From assembly GCA_964019425.1 (NCBI GenBank), contig OZ025821.1, positions 573,001 through 637,000 of the forward strand: a stretch of 64,000 nucleotides of DNA, in the 5' to 3' direction. The stretch's first letter is position 1. Every line of letters begins with the position of its first letter. This DNA comes from Flectonema sp. DT1601 (lineage: Eukaryota > Euglenozoa > Diplonemea > Diplonemida > Diplonemidae). The notes below the pieces were generated by a model that was not told the DNA's origin, ran no database searches, and saw only the letters and a program-made list of their open reading frames with translations. The translations under genes and the position numbers were made by a program. This document shows positions 30,067 through 41,042 of the stretch, piece after piece.

Positions 30067-30605
30067 CGAATATCTGTGTTGATGTCCTGGAAAAGAAAAG
30101 TATCAATCAATTAGTTCCTAACATTAAAAAACCAACACAGACCAGCAGGTAGCTGTCGGGATAACGGAGTTAGATGTTCAACGCCTGGGCTCCCCGTTAG
30201 GGAAGTCACCCGACATTGAGTTGTATCCCAATGAAGTCGAAACAAGCGAAATTGACCTTTACAGTGTGAAGTCGCTTGAATAAGATAGAAAATATTTAAA
30301 AATAAAATTGATTTCAAGAAATCGTAGGCCATCAAACAAATAATGGTTTCGGATAAAATTAAAAAATCCTTCTTTCGGACCATTCCCCTTAATCAGCCAA
30401 TCACAGATGTCTATGGGAATGAAAAATAAGAAAATAAGAATATTTAAAAACATGCTCAACTAAAGATATGTCGAGTCTTGTGTCAGACGTACGAAGTCGG
30501 AAGACGCTTCATTCAGTACCCCGAGTGCGCACAAGTCCAGTAGACGTGGATTAATCAATTACTACATTAGTTAGTAAGTATTAATATTTAAAACAGGTTA
30601 TCAAA
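30067..30605. repeat. block Y copy, long form
   Basis: About 540 bp, almost identical to 39424-39963 and 47637-48180. The first 230 bp match the YIPF6 5' flank at 23169-23400. The small minus-strand ORFs inside are identical in all copies because the DNA is, not from visible coding constraint. Confidence 0.85.
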
Positions 30606-31279
30606 TAAATAACCTATTCCCCTTTAATCAACCAATTTGGGTTTCTCTTCTTCAGTAAAAGGGATCGGACTTCAACTATACTCCTCCTCTTTATTAATAT
30701 TATAAGTCAGTGTGAGATGCTGACCAACGAGTGGTGCTTAACTACTCTTCTTCAGCCAAGAAAGGATGAGTATTAGCTTAGTTTTATTTAGCTATTTACT
30801 TTTAAGGCGTGAAGTTGCTTAAACAACAAAAAAAAGGGGGGACTTGGATGGAGGGGGGAAAGGAGGAGGAGGATAACAGCAATGTTTTATTTTATCTTTT
30901 CACTCTATTATTGACATCAGGGATTCTTTTCTTAACTTGTCAGGTTCAGAGAAAACGAAGACAAGATACTCAACAGAATCATATGTAATGTCTCAAATTA
31001 ATAAATAATTTATAGAGATGACAACCTCCTCACAAAATCCCAACAATGAAGAGGGATTTTAGTTTTTTCTGTTCTCCGAATAATTTTTTTTCTTTTTCAT
31101 TTATGTGAAGACCAGTTGAACGATGGGCACTGAGCTGAACGTGTCCAATCCTAGGCGATGGTTCAAAAAGTTTTCATGTGTGATTCAGTCTTGTTTATGT
31201 CATTCTCAGACATTACTTCTATTCCGTTGACTGTTCTTTATATTATTAGCTATTGTGACAAGTGAAGCAAAAGCAAAAA
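30606..31279. other. intergenic, repeat-derived
   Basis: About 30885-31260 is a copy of 23430-23820. The rest, including a G-rich stretch near 30830-30870, shows nothing I recognise. Confidence 0.5.
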
Positions 31280-31786
31280 GTTTAGTTTAGTTTAGTTTAG
31301 TTAGCAAAATACAAACTGATGACTACGAGGGGTCTGGGTAGCCCGCATCAGTAAGGACCCAATCGCGAAGATTGTAGTTTCATAGTATTGGCTGGAAGTG
31401 ATCGACTTCCAGCCTCCACCTTGCCCAGAGGCTAACAGGTTGTAAACAACAAAAGAAAATAAAAGAGAAACGATCTGGGAGTGGGGGGAAGGTGAAAAAA
31501 AATAAAAAATCTTCTTTCTTTCATATACATCTTTCTTTATAATACGACCACATGTGCTATATGCCCACACTCCACGAAAGAAAATAGAAACCCCCGGAAC
31601 AGTACCGAGGATCGTTCACCCCCAGTTGTCCAAAGCATTATAAGTGTACTGTGGGCTTACCGAAAAGCTTTAGAAATGTACCACAAAAGATTTGGGCAGC
31701 ACATAGCCATATCACTCAGCAAGAAATAAAAACCAAAAGGATCAGGTAAGATGACAGTCAGTTTAAGGTCATAACTGCGCCGGACC
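31280..31786. repeat. dispersed 500-bp repeat (block M), standard form
   Basis: Starts in TTTAGTTTAG repeats and ends near AACTGCGCCGGACC. Copies at 43706-44217 and 47086-47582; the last has an internal inversion. Diverged relatives of its first 170 bp lie at about 48361-48490 and 50715-50885. The core carries GGTCTGGGTAGCCCGC and the inverted pair CTGGAAGT..ACTTCCAG. It encodes no protein I can see; it may be a non-autonomous element or SINE-like. Confidence 0.8.
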
Positions 31787-32136
31787 TTGGGTTTATTAAA
31801 AGAGAACAAACTGAAAGAAGAAAAAAAAAAACAACTGCTGTACGGTTCTCAACAGCTTTTCATGTCTTTTTTATCCCTCCCCCTGCTCTCAATCTTGATT
31901 TATGAAAACATTTGTTTAGTTACGTTTTCGCAATACAGTTGGGTCAGTTGCTTCTTTCTTTTGAACTGATGTCAAGAGTCGCGGTGATCGTTTCGAAACA
32001 ATAAGAAAACAATGCTTGCTTCACTCATGAGTACGAATAATAAAATTGAGAACACAAAACACAAAACTATTATCTGACGAGAGGAAATTCCCGGAGTTTT
32101 TTATATTTATAATATTGAAAAAAAAAAGGGAAATGT

Positions 32137-32174
<38 letters not shown>

Positions 32175-32400
32175 ATAAAATAGTAATAATAAGTTACAGC
32201 ACACCAAAAAATAACTTAATTTTGTGTGCGAATATTGAAAAGAGAGAGAGAGACTGAACTGTTACTTTCATTAATAGAAGGATTATTTCCCTCAAAATAA
32301 AAGTCAAAACCAATCAAACAAAGCACTCCAGTGTGCATCAAACTATTGAATCATTAAAGACTATAGATAGCATAGAATGATATAATTAGGAAATTAAAAT

Positions 32401-33186
32401 ATATCAGTCATTCCTTTTTTTTGCGAACAAATTCTGGACACTGAAAAAAATTTTCAAAAAAAAATTGTAAAAATTTCGATCGAAGCGGCATTTTAATGCG
32501 CTGCATCGTTGGGTTCATTTCCGTCCGAAATCGGGAGGTTGGCATCACATACTTGTCTCCCGAATTGAGAAAAGAGATTTTGTGGTTTACTAAATCAGCT
32601 CAGCCGTGGACAAGTACCAAAACTAAAAATTAATCGAAGGGTCTAATTTTACACTGCTGACCCAGCGGGATTCAGAGAAAAAATAATCGAGCAAAAATAT
32701 ATTAAAGAGTACTCAGCATGTGCCGGTGAGGCAGATTGTTACTACCTGTCTTTTTGGACCTACTTTGATACTTAATGAAAACACTTTCTTTATATAGATG
32801 CAACATTTTCCTTACATAATTGCTACTAGGGTTGATTAGTTAGCAAAAAGGTGCATATCTCTTGAGTTCGGGAGAAGGAAAAAAAATTAGTAAAAAAAAA
32901 AAAATTAGGGTGTTTTTTACTCAGATTTTCTCGATCTTTCCATTCCAGGTCTGGGATTAATATTTATCATTGAGTAGTACCAAGGAAATCTTGCAAAGAG
33001 ACGTTTATCTCTTTTTAGCAGCACTTACCATGTTTAAAAGTATATCCCTATGCCTAATTTTACAGATCGCACCCTCCCCGATTCCAAAAAATAAAAAATC
33101 GAGCAAAAGTAACATATCGTGTAACCTTGCTCAGGCGGTGAGAAAATGGTGTTTTTTGTTCGCAAAAAAAAGGAATGACTGATATA
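32401..33186. mobile_element. TIR element, probable IS630/Tc1-mariner-type non-autonomous
   Basis: Left end ATCAGTCATTCC..TTGCGAACAAA and right end TTTGTTCGC..GGAATGACTGAT are inverted repeats of about 30 bp, differing by one T in the T run. Both ends are flanked by TATA, consistent with TA target duplication. The interior of about 730 bp contains a 44-codon open stretch (from about 32500) and small ORFs, none recognised as a transposase with a DDE/D motif. It looks like a deletion derivative. Confidence 0.75.
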
Positions 33187-33521
33187 TCATACTAACCCTT
33201 ACAAATAACATCGTCGAATATGAAGAGGAATCACCCCCACAAATCGGGCTGAAATTAACAAAAAAAAACAAATATTTAGGCTGTTTTTGGGTTCACCAAG
33301 GTAGGCACATTAAATAAAAAACTTCATCCGCAAGTATCTGCCATCACTGTGCTCTATTAAGGGGCCCTGCTATTAGGACTCCTTCATTGGGCATGTCAAT
33401 GATAACAAGAGAAGAGGAAATATCAGCAACTTGTAGTTCACTGAAGACGTACCAGATCTGAAATACTCAAAAAGAGCAATTTGATTCAAAGACAAGTTCC
33501 GTATTGAAAGTTCAGGTTTGA

Positions 33522-36500
33522 CTACACAATCGCCCTCTCAATATCATGAGGTGCATCGTACTGTTCCTGCATGGACTCACCGATATATTCAGAAAACTTA
33601 GAGAGGGAAATCTGTTCACTCTCCTTTTTCTTGTAGACAATAAAACCTGCGATGGCACCACACAACAACAATACACCAGCTGCTACTGCAATAATCCACC
33701 ACGGGAAGGCATCGTCATCGTCATCCTGCTGTGGAGTCAATAACCCTGAAGCTAAACGTTCTTGAGGAGTCAAATCATTCGGCACCCAGTCTTCAGGTCT
33801 CGGTTCTGGTGTTCCTGGTGCCTTAGTCGGTACAGCAGTCGGAACAGCAGTTGGTCCGTAAGTCTCACCGGCAGGGAGTGGCGTTGTCGGCCTCGAAGTT
33901 GGCACAGTGGTTAGGGATGCAGTCACACCAACAGGCAAGGACGTTGGAACCGCCGTCGGCACAAAAGCTGGCACGTCAGTAGGAACGATAGTAGGGGTCA
34001 TTGTTGGAACGATAGCAAGGGTCATTGTTGGAACGATAGCAGGGGTCATTGTTGGAACGATAGTAGCGGTCATTGTTGGAACGATAGCAGGGGTCATTGT
34101 TGGAACGATAGCAGGGGTCATTGTTGGAACGATAGCAGGGGTCATTGTTGGAACGATAGTAGCGGTCATTGTTGGAACGATAGCAGGGGACATTGTTGGA
34201 ACGATAGCAGGGGACATTGTTGGAACGATAGCAGGGGTCATTGTTGGAACGATAGTAGCGGTCATTGTTGGAACGATAGCAGGGGTCATTGTTGGAACGA
34301 TAGCAAGTGTTATTGTTGGAACGATAGCAGGGGTCATTGTTGGAACGATAGTCGGGGTCATTGTTGGAACGATAGTCGGGGTCATTGTTGGTACTGCAGT
34401 TGGGGTATCGGTGGTAGCTCCTCCACAAGTGGTGAACGAACCAGTCAATACCCACTGATTAAGAGAAGTGGGTTTGTAACAAATCTTGTACTCCGTGTTT
34501 CCAGATAGACCCGATAGTGTGTCAGCATACCATTCTGTTGCTACTCCTACCTTCTTAATCACACCGTGATCATCTGAACACGCACCAAGAGTTTGGCACT
34601 GAGCCTCCGCCTGACTGCAATCAGTCACCGTATTCGGAACAACTGCAGCCTTGTCACTGGCACCAAGTTTATCAGTTCCAGGATAGAAGTGGAAAATAGG
34701 AGCATCAATACCGGGCTTAGGGCAAGTTGGCTTTGGAGTGAACACCGGGTCACGGTGTTCGCATGTTAAACTAATCTCATCGATGTTGGCAACTCCTCCC
34801 GCAGACAGCGTCAGTGAGTCGATCGGTGAACCTCCGAATGAAGCATCAGAACAAGCTGGCTGTCCTCCCACCTTCAAGTTCATTGTGTTTGTAGTCCAGT
34901 TGATCGTCACCTCAACTTCAGTCCATCCATTCGTCCTGATATTCGCATTGGCTCTGCATGTTACGCTGTTGAAGGCAGCATCACCATTGTAACCAATGTT
35001 GACTGGGATAATGTCAGTGCCAGCAACAATATCAATGTTTACCTGTTCATTCCCACTGCTCAAGTAAACAGCGTATGTCAGAACTGTACCCTGGATACCA
35101 CCAGCAGCAAACGTTTTCACATAATTCGGAATGGCAAACTTCATCGACCCAGCTCCCTTGAACTTCCTCGACGTGTCTTGCGTGAAGTACTGGTCAGGAC
35201 CCCATGAGGAGTCATCCAAGCCTAAGTTCAAACTGTGATGGCAAATACCAGGAATCTGGAACTCAACATCCTTCACAGACCAGAGTGGCTGCTTACCGGA
35301 TTTGAACATCGATCCCTTGAAGTACAAGTCAACAAGTTCTGTGGCATCAGAGCTGAACGTCGATGCTGCCACCAACGGTCCGATTCTCAAGATCTGCTTG
35401 TCACTCGAATCAACTGTCAAGAGAGAAGGGTTCAACAAGTCGTTGCGCAAATTGTTCCAACCGAATTGAGTTGGGTAGTCAGCAATCATCGCATCGATGA
35501 TCGCCTGCTTGTTGGCAGTCGTGTCGATCCACTCATCGTAGTCTCCGACAAGAGTCAAAGTCATCGTCGTACCACCAGCCCGAAGCTTATCCTGCGTCAG
35601 TCCCTCAACAACGGATCCCGTCATCAAAATGTAGCTCGTGCACCACAAGTGGAACTCATCCCACCATGCATTTCCAAACATGATCACTTTGTTGATACCA
35701 CGAGTGCACGATGAGCGGAAGGGAGCACCTTCGAATTCCAAGTGACCATCGATGTACAAATCAACCAATTGGGAACCCCAGTTAACGTGTAAATCGATGT
35801 GGTTGAATACTCCCGAAATAGCAGTTGTCGATCCAGTTTGTGAACTCACACTGTAAGAACCACCATTGGTACGCAACTCGAAGCAGTCAGTGTTTCCATC
35901 ACGAAAGGATGTAGTCGGACTGCTACCGTCAAACGGACTGATGAAAAAAGAGATACGTCTCGGCTTGCTATAAGAAAGCAGTGAAATGGACGCCTGTCCG
36001 TTACTCGCTGCGTCTCCGACTTTGAACGATGCAGATCCACTGGCGAAGAACGTGTTGTCCAATGCCGCATCCGTACCTCCCCAGGTGCCGATGTCGTCAT
36101 CGAATTCGTGCAGGTAGTTCTCAGGGCAGTCGGTGAACCCAAGACACTCTAAACCTCCGTAAGATCCCTGACACTGGCAAGGAGTGAGAGGGTCGTCAAC
36201 ACACGTTCCTCTCCCGCTGCAAACACTTGCATCATCTGAAGCCACACCGAAACAGACATTTGCAGTGTTCGCAATCATAACGTCTACAGTGCAGGTACTT
36301 TCCTTCGCATCCGACCCAACGAACTTCGTAGCGAGCGTGAACGTCTGTCCGGCATCAGAACTCCGCGGCGTGAAATCAAAGACCACGTTGCCGGAGGTTC
36401 CGACGCTTGCCCCGCTGTTCTTTGACAAAGAGATGTCGCTCATGGTGGCAGTCGTTGCCGAAAAGTCCAGCGTCATCGTCTCCGAATACACAGCGTTGAA

Positions 36501-37358
36501 CTCAACCCTCCACGCCTTGCTGTGAGGGATGGTGTGGGTCATCGTCGTCTCCTGGGAAACGATGCATCTCGGCACTGTAAACACGTCAGTGCAAGAGTTG
36601 TACATGAAATCGATGGTCGCAATGTCACCCTCACTGAGATGGTGACGTTGACCAATCGGAACCGAGGAAACGATAGTCGGCAAGTTGCCGATGGCGAATC
36701 CGTCAGGACCGTAGTGCATGATCGACCCGTAATCGTATGCTCCGATGTCACGACCAGTTGCTCCGTTCTTATCGAAGTTGTGACGCTGCGCTACCTCGAC
36801 CTGGTTCATATTGACGTAAACGTGTTCGTCTCTGTCATTTCTCGACTGTTCGTGAGAAAGACCCATACTGTGACCCACCTCGTGAATCGTCGCTCCCAGA
36901 CCACACGCGGCTGCAAGATTGATCTGGTTCACCTTTTCGAATGTGAGGCCAACAGGAGAGTTGCAAGCGCTTGCGTGTTTCACAAACTTCATGCAGGGCT
37001 TTGGACAATTGGAAACAGGTCCAGTGTGCCTCGTGAATCTCACACACGTGTTCGACTGCCAATGAGCAATTGCCTGAAGGACTCTCGTGTCGTCATTCGC
37101 AAGAGGCGCTGAGGTTCCTCCAGTCGATGAGGTGTCGATCACCCAGTTCACCCTCCCTCCCGGCCACAGCCAAGTGGGATCCGTGTAAGAAGCTCCTCCC
37201 AACCCGCGGACGCTTCGAAGCCCATCTTGAATCGGAATCTGCTGATCATCCCACAGCGTGTAGTCTACTCCCTCAACAAATAATTTATCGACAGAAACGT
37301 CTTCAGTTGAAGCACTAGACGATGAGATCATCACCAGAGCGATGATGGGCTTCCACAT
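33522..37358 (-). CDS. membrane-anchored astacin metalloprotease, copy 2
   Basis: 1278 aa, ATG at 37358. Same architecture and catalytic residues as copy 1 (HEVGHSMGLSHEQ, SIMHYG), the same domain boundaries to residue about 982, then a stalk of about 196 residues, TM about 1219-1242 and a different cytoplasmic tail (KKKESEQISL...). Near the zinc helix it reads AAACGLGATIHE where copy 1 reads ADGCKLRATIHE. Differences from copies 1 and 3 cluster in the first jelly roll (about 430-560). Its stalk is unlike the others: units of IVPTMTPA instead of PTAVPT. It presumably does the same job with a different substrate preference or spacing. The 5' flank, acceptor and array position match copy 1. Confidence 0.95.
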   Translation of the reverse strand: MWKPIIALVMISSSSASTEDVSVDKLFVEGVDYTLWDDQQIPIQDGLRSVRGLGGASYTDPTWLWPGGRVNWVIDTSSTGGTSAPLANDDTRVLQAIAHWQSNTCVRFTRHTGPVSNCPKPCMKFVKHASACNSPVGLTFEKVNQINLAAACGLGATIHEVGHSMGLSHEQSRNDRDEHVYVNMNQVEVAQRHNFDKNGATGRDIGAYDYGSIMHYGPDGFAIGNLPTIVSSVPIGQRHHLSEGDIATIDFMYNSCTDVFTVPRCIVSQETTMTHTIPHSKAWRVEFNAVYSETMTLDFSATTATMSDISLSKNSGASVGTSGNVVFDFTPRSSDAGQTFTLATKFVGSDAKESTCTVDVMIANTANVCFGVASDDASVCSGRGTCVDDPLTPCQCQGSYGGLECLGFTDCPENYLHEFDDDIGTWGGTDAALDNTFFASGSASFKVGDAASNGQASISLLSYSKPRRISFFISPFDGSSPTTSFRDGNTDCFELRTNGGSYSVSSQTGSTTAISGVFNHIDLHVNWGSQLVDLYIDGHLEFEGAPFRSSCTRGINKVIMFGNAWWDEFHLWCTSYILMTGSVVEGLTQDKLRAGGTTMTLTLVGDYDEWIDTTANKQAIIDAMIADYPTQFGWNNLRNDLLNPSLLTVDSSDKQILRIGPLVAASTFSSDATELVDLYFKGSMFKSGKQPLWSVKDVEFQIPGICHHSLNLGLDDSSWGPDQYFTQDTSRKFKGAGSMKFAIPNYVKTFAAGGIQGTVLTYAVYLSSGNEQVNIDIVAGTDIIPVNIGYNGDAAFNSVTCRANANIRTNGWTEVEVTINWTTNTMNLKVGGQPACSDASFGGSPIDSLTLSAGGVANIDEISLTCEHRDPVFTPKPTCPKPGIDAPIFHFYPGTDKLGASDKAAVVPNTVTDCSQAEAQCQTLGACSDDHGVIKKVGVATEWYADTLSGLSGNTEYKICYKPTSLNQWVLTGSFTTCGGATTDTPTAVPTMTPTIVPTMTPTIVPTMTPAIVPTITLAIVPTMTPAIVPTMTATIVPTMTPAIVPTMSPAIVPTMSPAIVPTMTATIVPTMTPAIVPTMTPAIVPTMTPAIVPTMTATIVPTMTPAIVPTMTLAIVPTMTPTIVPTDVPAFVPTAVPTSLPVGVTASLTTVPTSRPTTPLPAGETYGPTAVPTAVPTKAPGTPEPRPEDWVPNDLTPQERLASGLLTPQQDDDDDAFPWWIIAVAAGVLLLCGAIAGFIVYKKKESEQISLSKFSEYIGESMQEQYDAPHDIERAIV
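33960..34395 (-). repeat. 24-bp repeat coding IVPTMTPA stalk
   Basis: About 18 near-identical 24-bp units (for example CATTGTTGGAACGATAGCAG on the plus strand). The homogeneity shows recent tandem amplification, distinct from the 18-bp PTAVPT units of copies 1 and 3. Confidence 0.9.
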
Positions 37359-37528
37359 TGTTGTTGTTAGCTGCGGCAATAAGGAAAAAAGCTAAACAAC
37401 AAATACATCAAAGAAAACTATCGTAACATTCGGTAGAAGGAAAAACTAGTCAAAGAGAAAACAAAATAAAAGACATAATGAAAGATTATGTTCATCATCC
37501 TGAAGCGGCTACCGCAGGAGGGAGATTC

Positions 37529-39398
37529 TGTTGGTCATCAGAATACAGGTTCTTGTTGATGTGGAATAGAGAACAGTAATTAGACAGGTCAGAAGTCAGG
37601 TAGGGTAATTATGGAAATAACTCTTCAGAGTTAGTCAGATTGGCTAGGGCGGATATTCCAAAGTTGTCATCAGCCCTGTCAGGTGCGGGACGTGTGAGGG
37701 AAAAGGACGAAGGCAAGACACTAACAACAACAATCAGAAAGGTTTTTATACCTACATAAGAAACAGTTGTCTAATCAATGAAATAGATCTCATGGAAACA
37801 GCAGTCATTGTATTCTAATCATCATTAACGACAACAGTTGGTCATCAGAATACAAGTTCTTGTTGATGTGGAATAGAGAACAGTAATTAGACAGGTCAGA
37901 AGTCAGGTAGGGTAATTATGGAAATAACTCTTCAGAGTTAGTCAGATTGGCTAGGGCGGATATTCCAAAGTTGTCATCAGCCCTGTCAGGTGCGGGACGT
38001 GTGAGGGAAAAGGACGAAGGCAAGACACTAACAACAACAATCAGAAAGGTTTTTATACCTACATAAGAAACAGTTGTCTAATCAATGAAATAGATCTCAT
38101 GGAAACAGCAGTCATTGTATTCTAATCATCATTAACGACAACAGTTGGTCATCAGAATACAAGTTCTTGTTGATGTGGAATAGAGAACAGTAATTAGACA
38201 GGTCAGAAGTCAGGTAGGGTAATTATGGAAATAACTCTTCAGAGTTAGTCAGATTGGCTAGGGCGGATATTCCAAAGTTGTCATCAGCCTGTCAGGTGCG
38301 GGACGTGTGAGGGAAAAGGACGAAGGCAAGACACTAACAACAACAATCAGAAAGGTTTTTATACCTACATAAGAAACAGTTGTCTAATCAATGAAATAGA
38401 TCTCATGGAAACAGCAGTCATTGTATTCTAATCATCATTAACGACAACAGTTGGTCATCAGAATACAGGTTCTTGTTGATGTGGAATAGAGAACAGTAAT
38501 TAGACAGGTCAGAAGTCAGGTAGGGTAATTATGGAAATAACTCTTCAGAGTTAGTCAGATTGGCTAGGGCGGATATTCCAAAGTTGTCATCAGCCTGTCA
38601 GGTGCGGGACGTGTGAGGGAAAAGGACGAAGGCAAGACACTAACAACAACAATCAGAAAGGTTTTTATACCTACATAAGAAACAGTTGTCTAATCAATGA
38701 AATAGATCTCATGGAAACAGCAGTCATTGTATTCTAATCATCATTAACGACAACAGTTGGTCATCAGAATACAGGTTCTTGTTGATGTGGAATAGAGAAC
38801 AGTAATTAGACAGGTCAGAAGTCAGGTAGGGTAATTATGGAAATAACTCTTCAGAGTTAGTCAGATTGGCTAGGGCGGATATTCCAAAGTTGTCATCAGC
38901 CTGTCAGGTGCGGGACGTGTGAGGGAAAAGGACGAAGGCAAGACACTAACAACAACAATCAGAAAGGTTTTTATACCTACATAAGAAACAGTTGTCTAAT
39001 CAATGAAATAGATCTCATGGAAACAGCAGTCATTGTATTCTAATCATCATTAACGACAACAGTTGGTCATCAGAATACAGGTTCTTGTTGATGTGGAATA
39101 GAGAACAGTAATTAGACAGGTCAGAAGTCAGGTAGGGTAATTATGGAAATAACTCTTCAGAGTTAGTCAGATTGGCTAGGGCGGATATTCCAAAGTTGTC
39201 ATCAGCCCTGTCAAGTGCGGGACGTGTGAGGGAAAAGGACGAAGGCAAGACACTAACAACAACAATCAGAAAGGTTTTTATACCTACATAAGAAACAGTT
39301 GTCTAATCAATGAAATAGATCTCATGGAAACAGCAGTCATTGTATTCTAATCATCATTAACGACAACAGTTGGTCATCAGAATACAGGTTCTTGTTGA
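37529..39398. repeat. satellite array, six tail-A units, upstream of astacin copy 2
   Basis: Units start at 37581, 37888, 38195, 38501, 38807 and 39113, so the period is 306-307 bp; three units have lost one C in CAGCCCTG. Units are almost identical, which indicates recent amplification. The edge is 171 bp from the ATG at 37358. Confidence 0.95.
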
Positions 39399-39423
39399 GA
39401 TTAAAATAAGAAACTGACTTAGT

Positions 39424-39963
39424 TACGAATATCGGTGTTGATGTCCTGGAAAAGAAAAGTATCAATCAATTAGTTCCTAACATTAAAAAACCAACACAGA
39501 CCAGCAGGTAGCTGTCGGGATAACGGAGTTAGATGTTCAACGCCTGGGCTCCCCGTTAGGGAAGTCACCCGACATTGAGTTGTATCCCAATGAAGTCGAA
39601 ACAAGCGAAATTGACCTTTACAGTGTGAAGTCGCTTGAATAAGATAGAAAATATTTAAAAATAAAATTGATTTCAAGAAATCGTAGGCCATCAAACAAAT
39701 AATGGTTTCGGATAAAATTAAAAAATCCTTCTTTCGGACCATTCCCCTTAATCAGCCAATCACAGATGTCTATGGGAATGAAAAATAAGAAAATAAGAAT
39801 ATTTAAAAACATGCTCAACTAAAGATATGTCGAGTCTTGTGTCAGACGTACGAAGTCGGAAGACGCTTCATTCAGTACCCCGAGTGCGCACAAGTCCAGT
39901 AGACGTGGATTAATCAATTACTACATTAGTTAGTAAGTATTAATATTTAAAACAGGTTATCAA
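39424..39963. repeat. block Y copy
   Basis: Almost identical to 30067-30605 and 47637-48180. Its last part supplies the left arm of the inverted repeat 39875-40209. Confidence 0.85.
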
Positions 39964-40209
39964 ATAAATAATCAAATCAATCAATAAGTAGTAAAGACTT
40001 ATTGATCTCTGCTCTTCAATTCTTTTTTGATTTATATCCCACTAACTACTAACTACTAACTATTGAGGCAAGTGCTATATGAATAAAAAGACAGACGAGG
40101 AGTAAGCTCCCATTCAATCGTTGTTTTACACACAAGTTAGTTTCTTAGCAAGTCCAGAAGTAGTAATTGATTAATCCACGTCTACTGGACTTGTGCGCAC
40201 TCGGGGTAC
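39875..40209. repeat. perfect 50-bp inverted repeat
   Basis: Bases 39875-39924 and 40160-40209 are exact reverse complements. The arm begins GTACCCCGAGTGCGCACAAG. The spacer of 235 bp is itself repeat-derived (shared with 48170-48360). Confidence 0.95.
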
Positions 40210-40923
40210 TAACTATTGAGGCAAGTGCTATATGAATAAAAAGACAGACGAGGAGTGATCTCCCATCCAATCGTTGTTCTATACGCAAGTGAACGGTCTA
40301 GAATAGTAGTAGAGAATTAATAGTGAGAAATGACAGTTTTCACAGTGACTAGTGTGAGGGGATAACAGGGGGGGTTAACTGTTCGAGTTTGTACGTAAAA
40401 TACAAATGTTTTGTATCATAGACAACATAACGATAATTTAACATTAGTTCTGAGATACAGTGACTAAAGGCAATGTTAGTGTAGGTATACACTCTTAAAT
40501 TGACGTAAATACTTTACATTATAATAAGTGTTTCTAACTTAGCTGCATACACATCTCTGTTTCCGTGTTGTCATTCAGCGCAGTACGGAATCGAGTTATT
40601 AAATTATAAATTAATCGTGTAGCCTTGGGAAACCAAAACCAGGGTATAATGTATTACGGCGCGTAGGTTTCACCTACAAATTACTTGCTTAAATTAAATT
40701 AAACACACAAATCTATAACAAGTTACATTACCAGTGTTGTTGTGTTAATGCGAATGAACACAACAAAAGCCCTATATCTGTTTGAAACACATCAGTAAGT
40801 AACTTTATAACTGTAATTATAATATAAAGCAACTTGAAACTTGCTGGAAAAGGGTTTTTTTAAAAAAAAGAAATATGATATCTTTAAAAAGTCGTCGATC
40901 TAGCGCTTAATTAATTCTCTCTT

Positions 40924-40955
<32 letters not shown>

Positions 40956-41042
40956 CCTGATAACCGGGATAGAATCACATTACCAGTAGCAAAGCTCGTA
41001 AAGCCTTCTTGGATCAATTTACAAGTTTTTGCTTTCTTTCAA
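40210..41042. other. intergenic, repeat-derived
   Basis: About 40480-40680 has a diverged copy at 48668-48870. About 40748-41040 is nearly identical to 51410-51700. No gene is seen. Confidence 0.6.

Noticed and set aside
30111-30459. Minus-strand 66- and 90-aa ORFs repeated at 39.5 and 47.8 kb
   Set aside because: Identical because block Y is duplicated. At the resident locus (23.2-23.4 kb) the reading frame is not kept, so there is no sign of coding constraint.
37529-39398. CRISPR-like or rDNA-like array
   Set aside because: Units of 306 bp repeat in full with no unique spacers and no rRNA sequence; it is a satellite.
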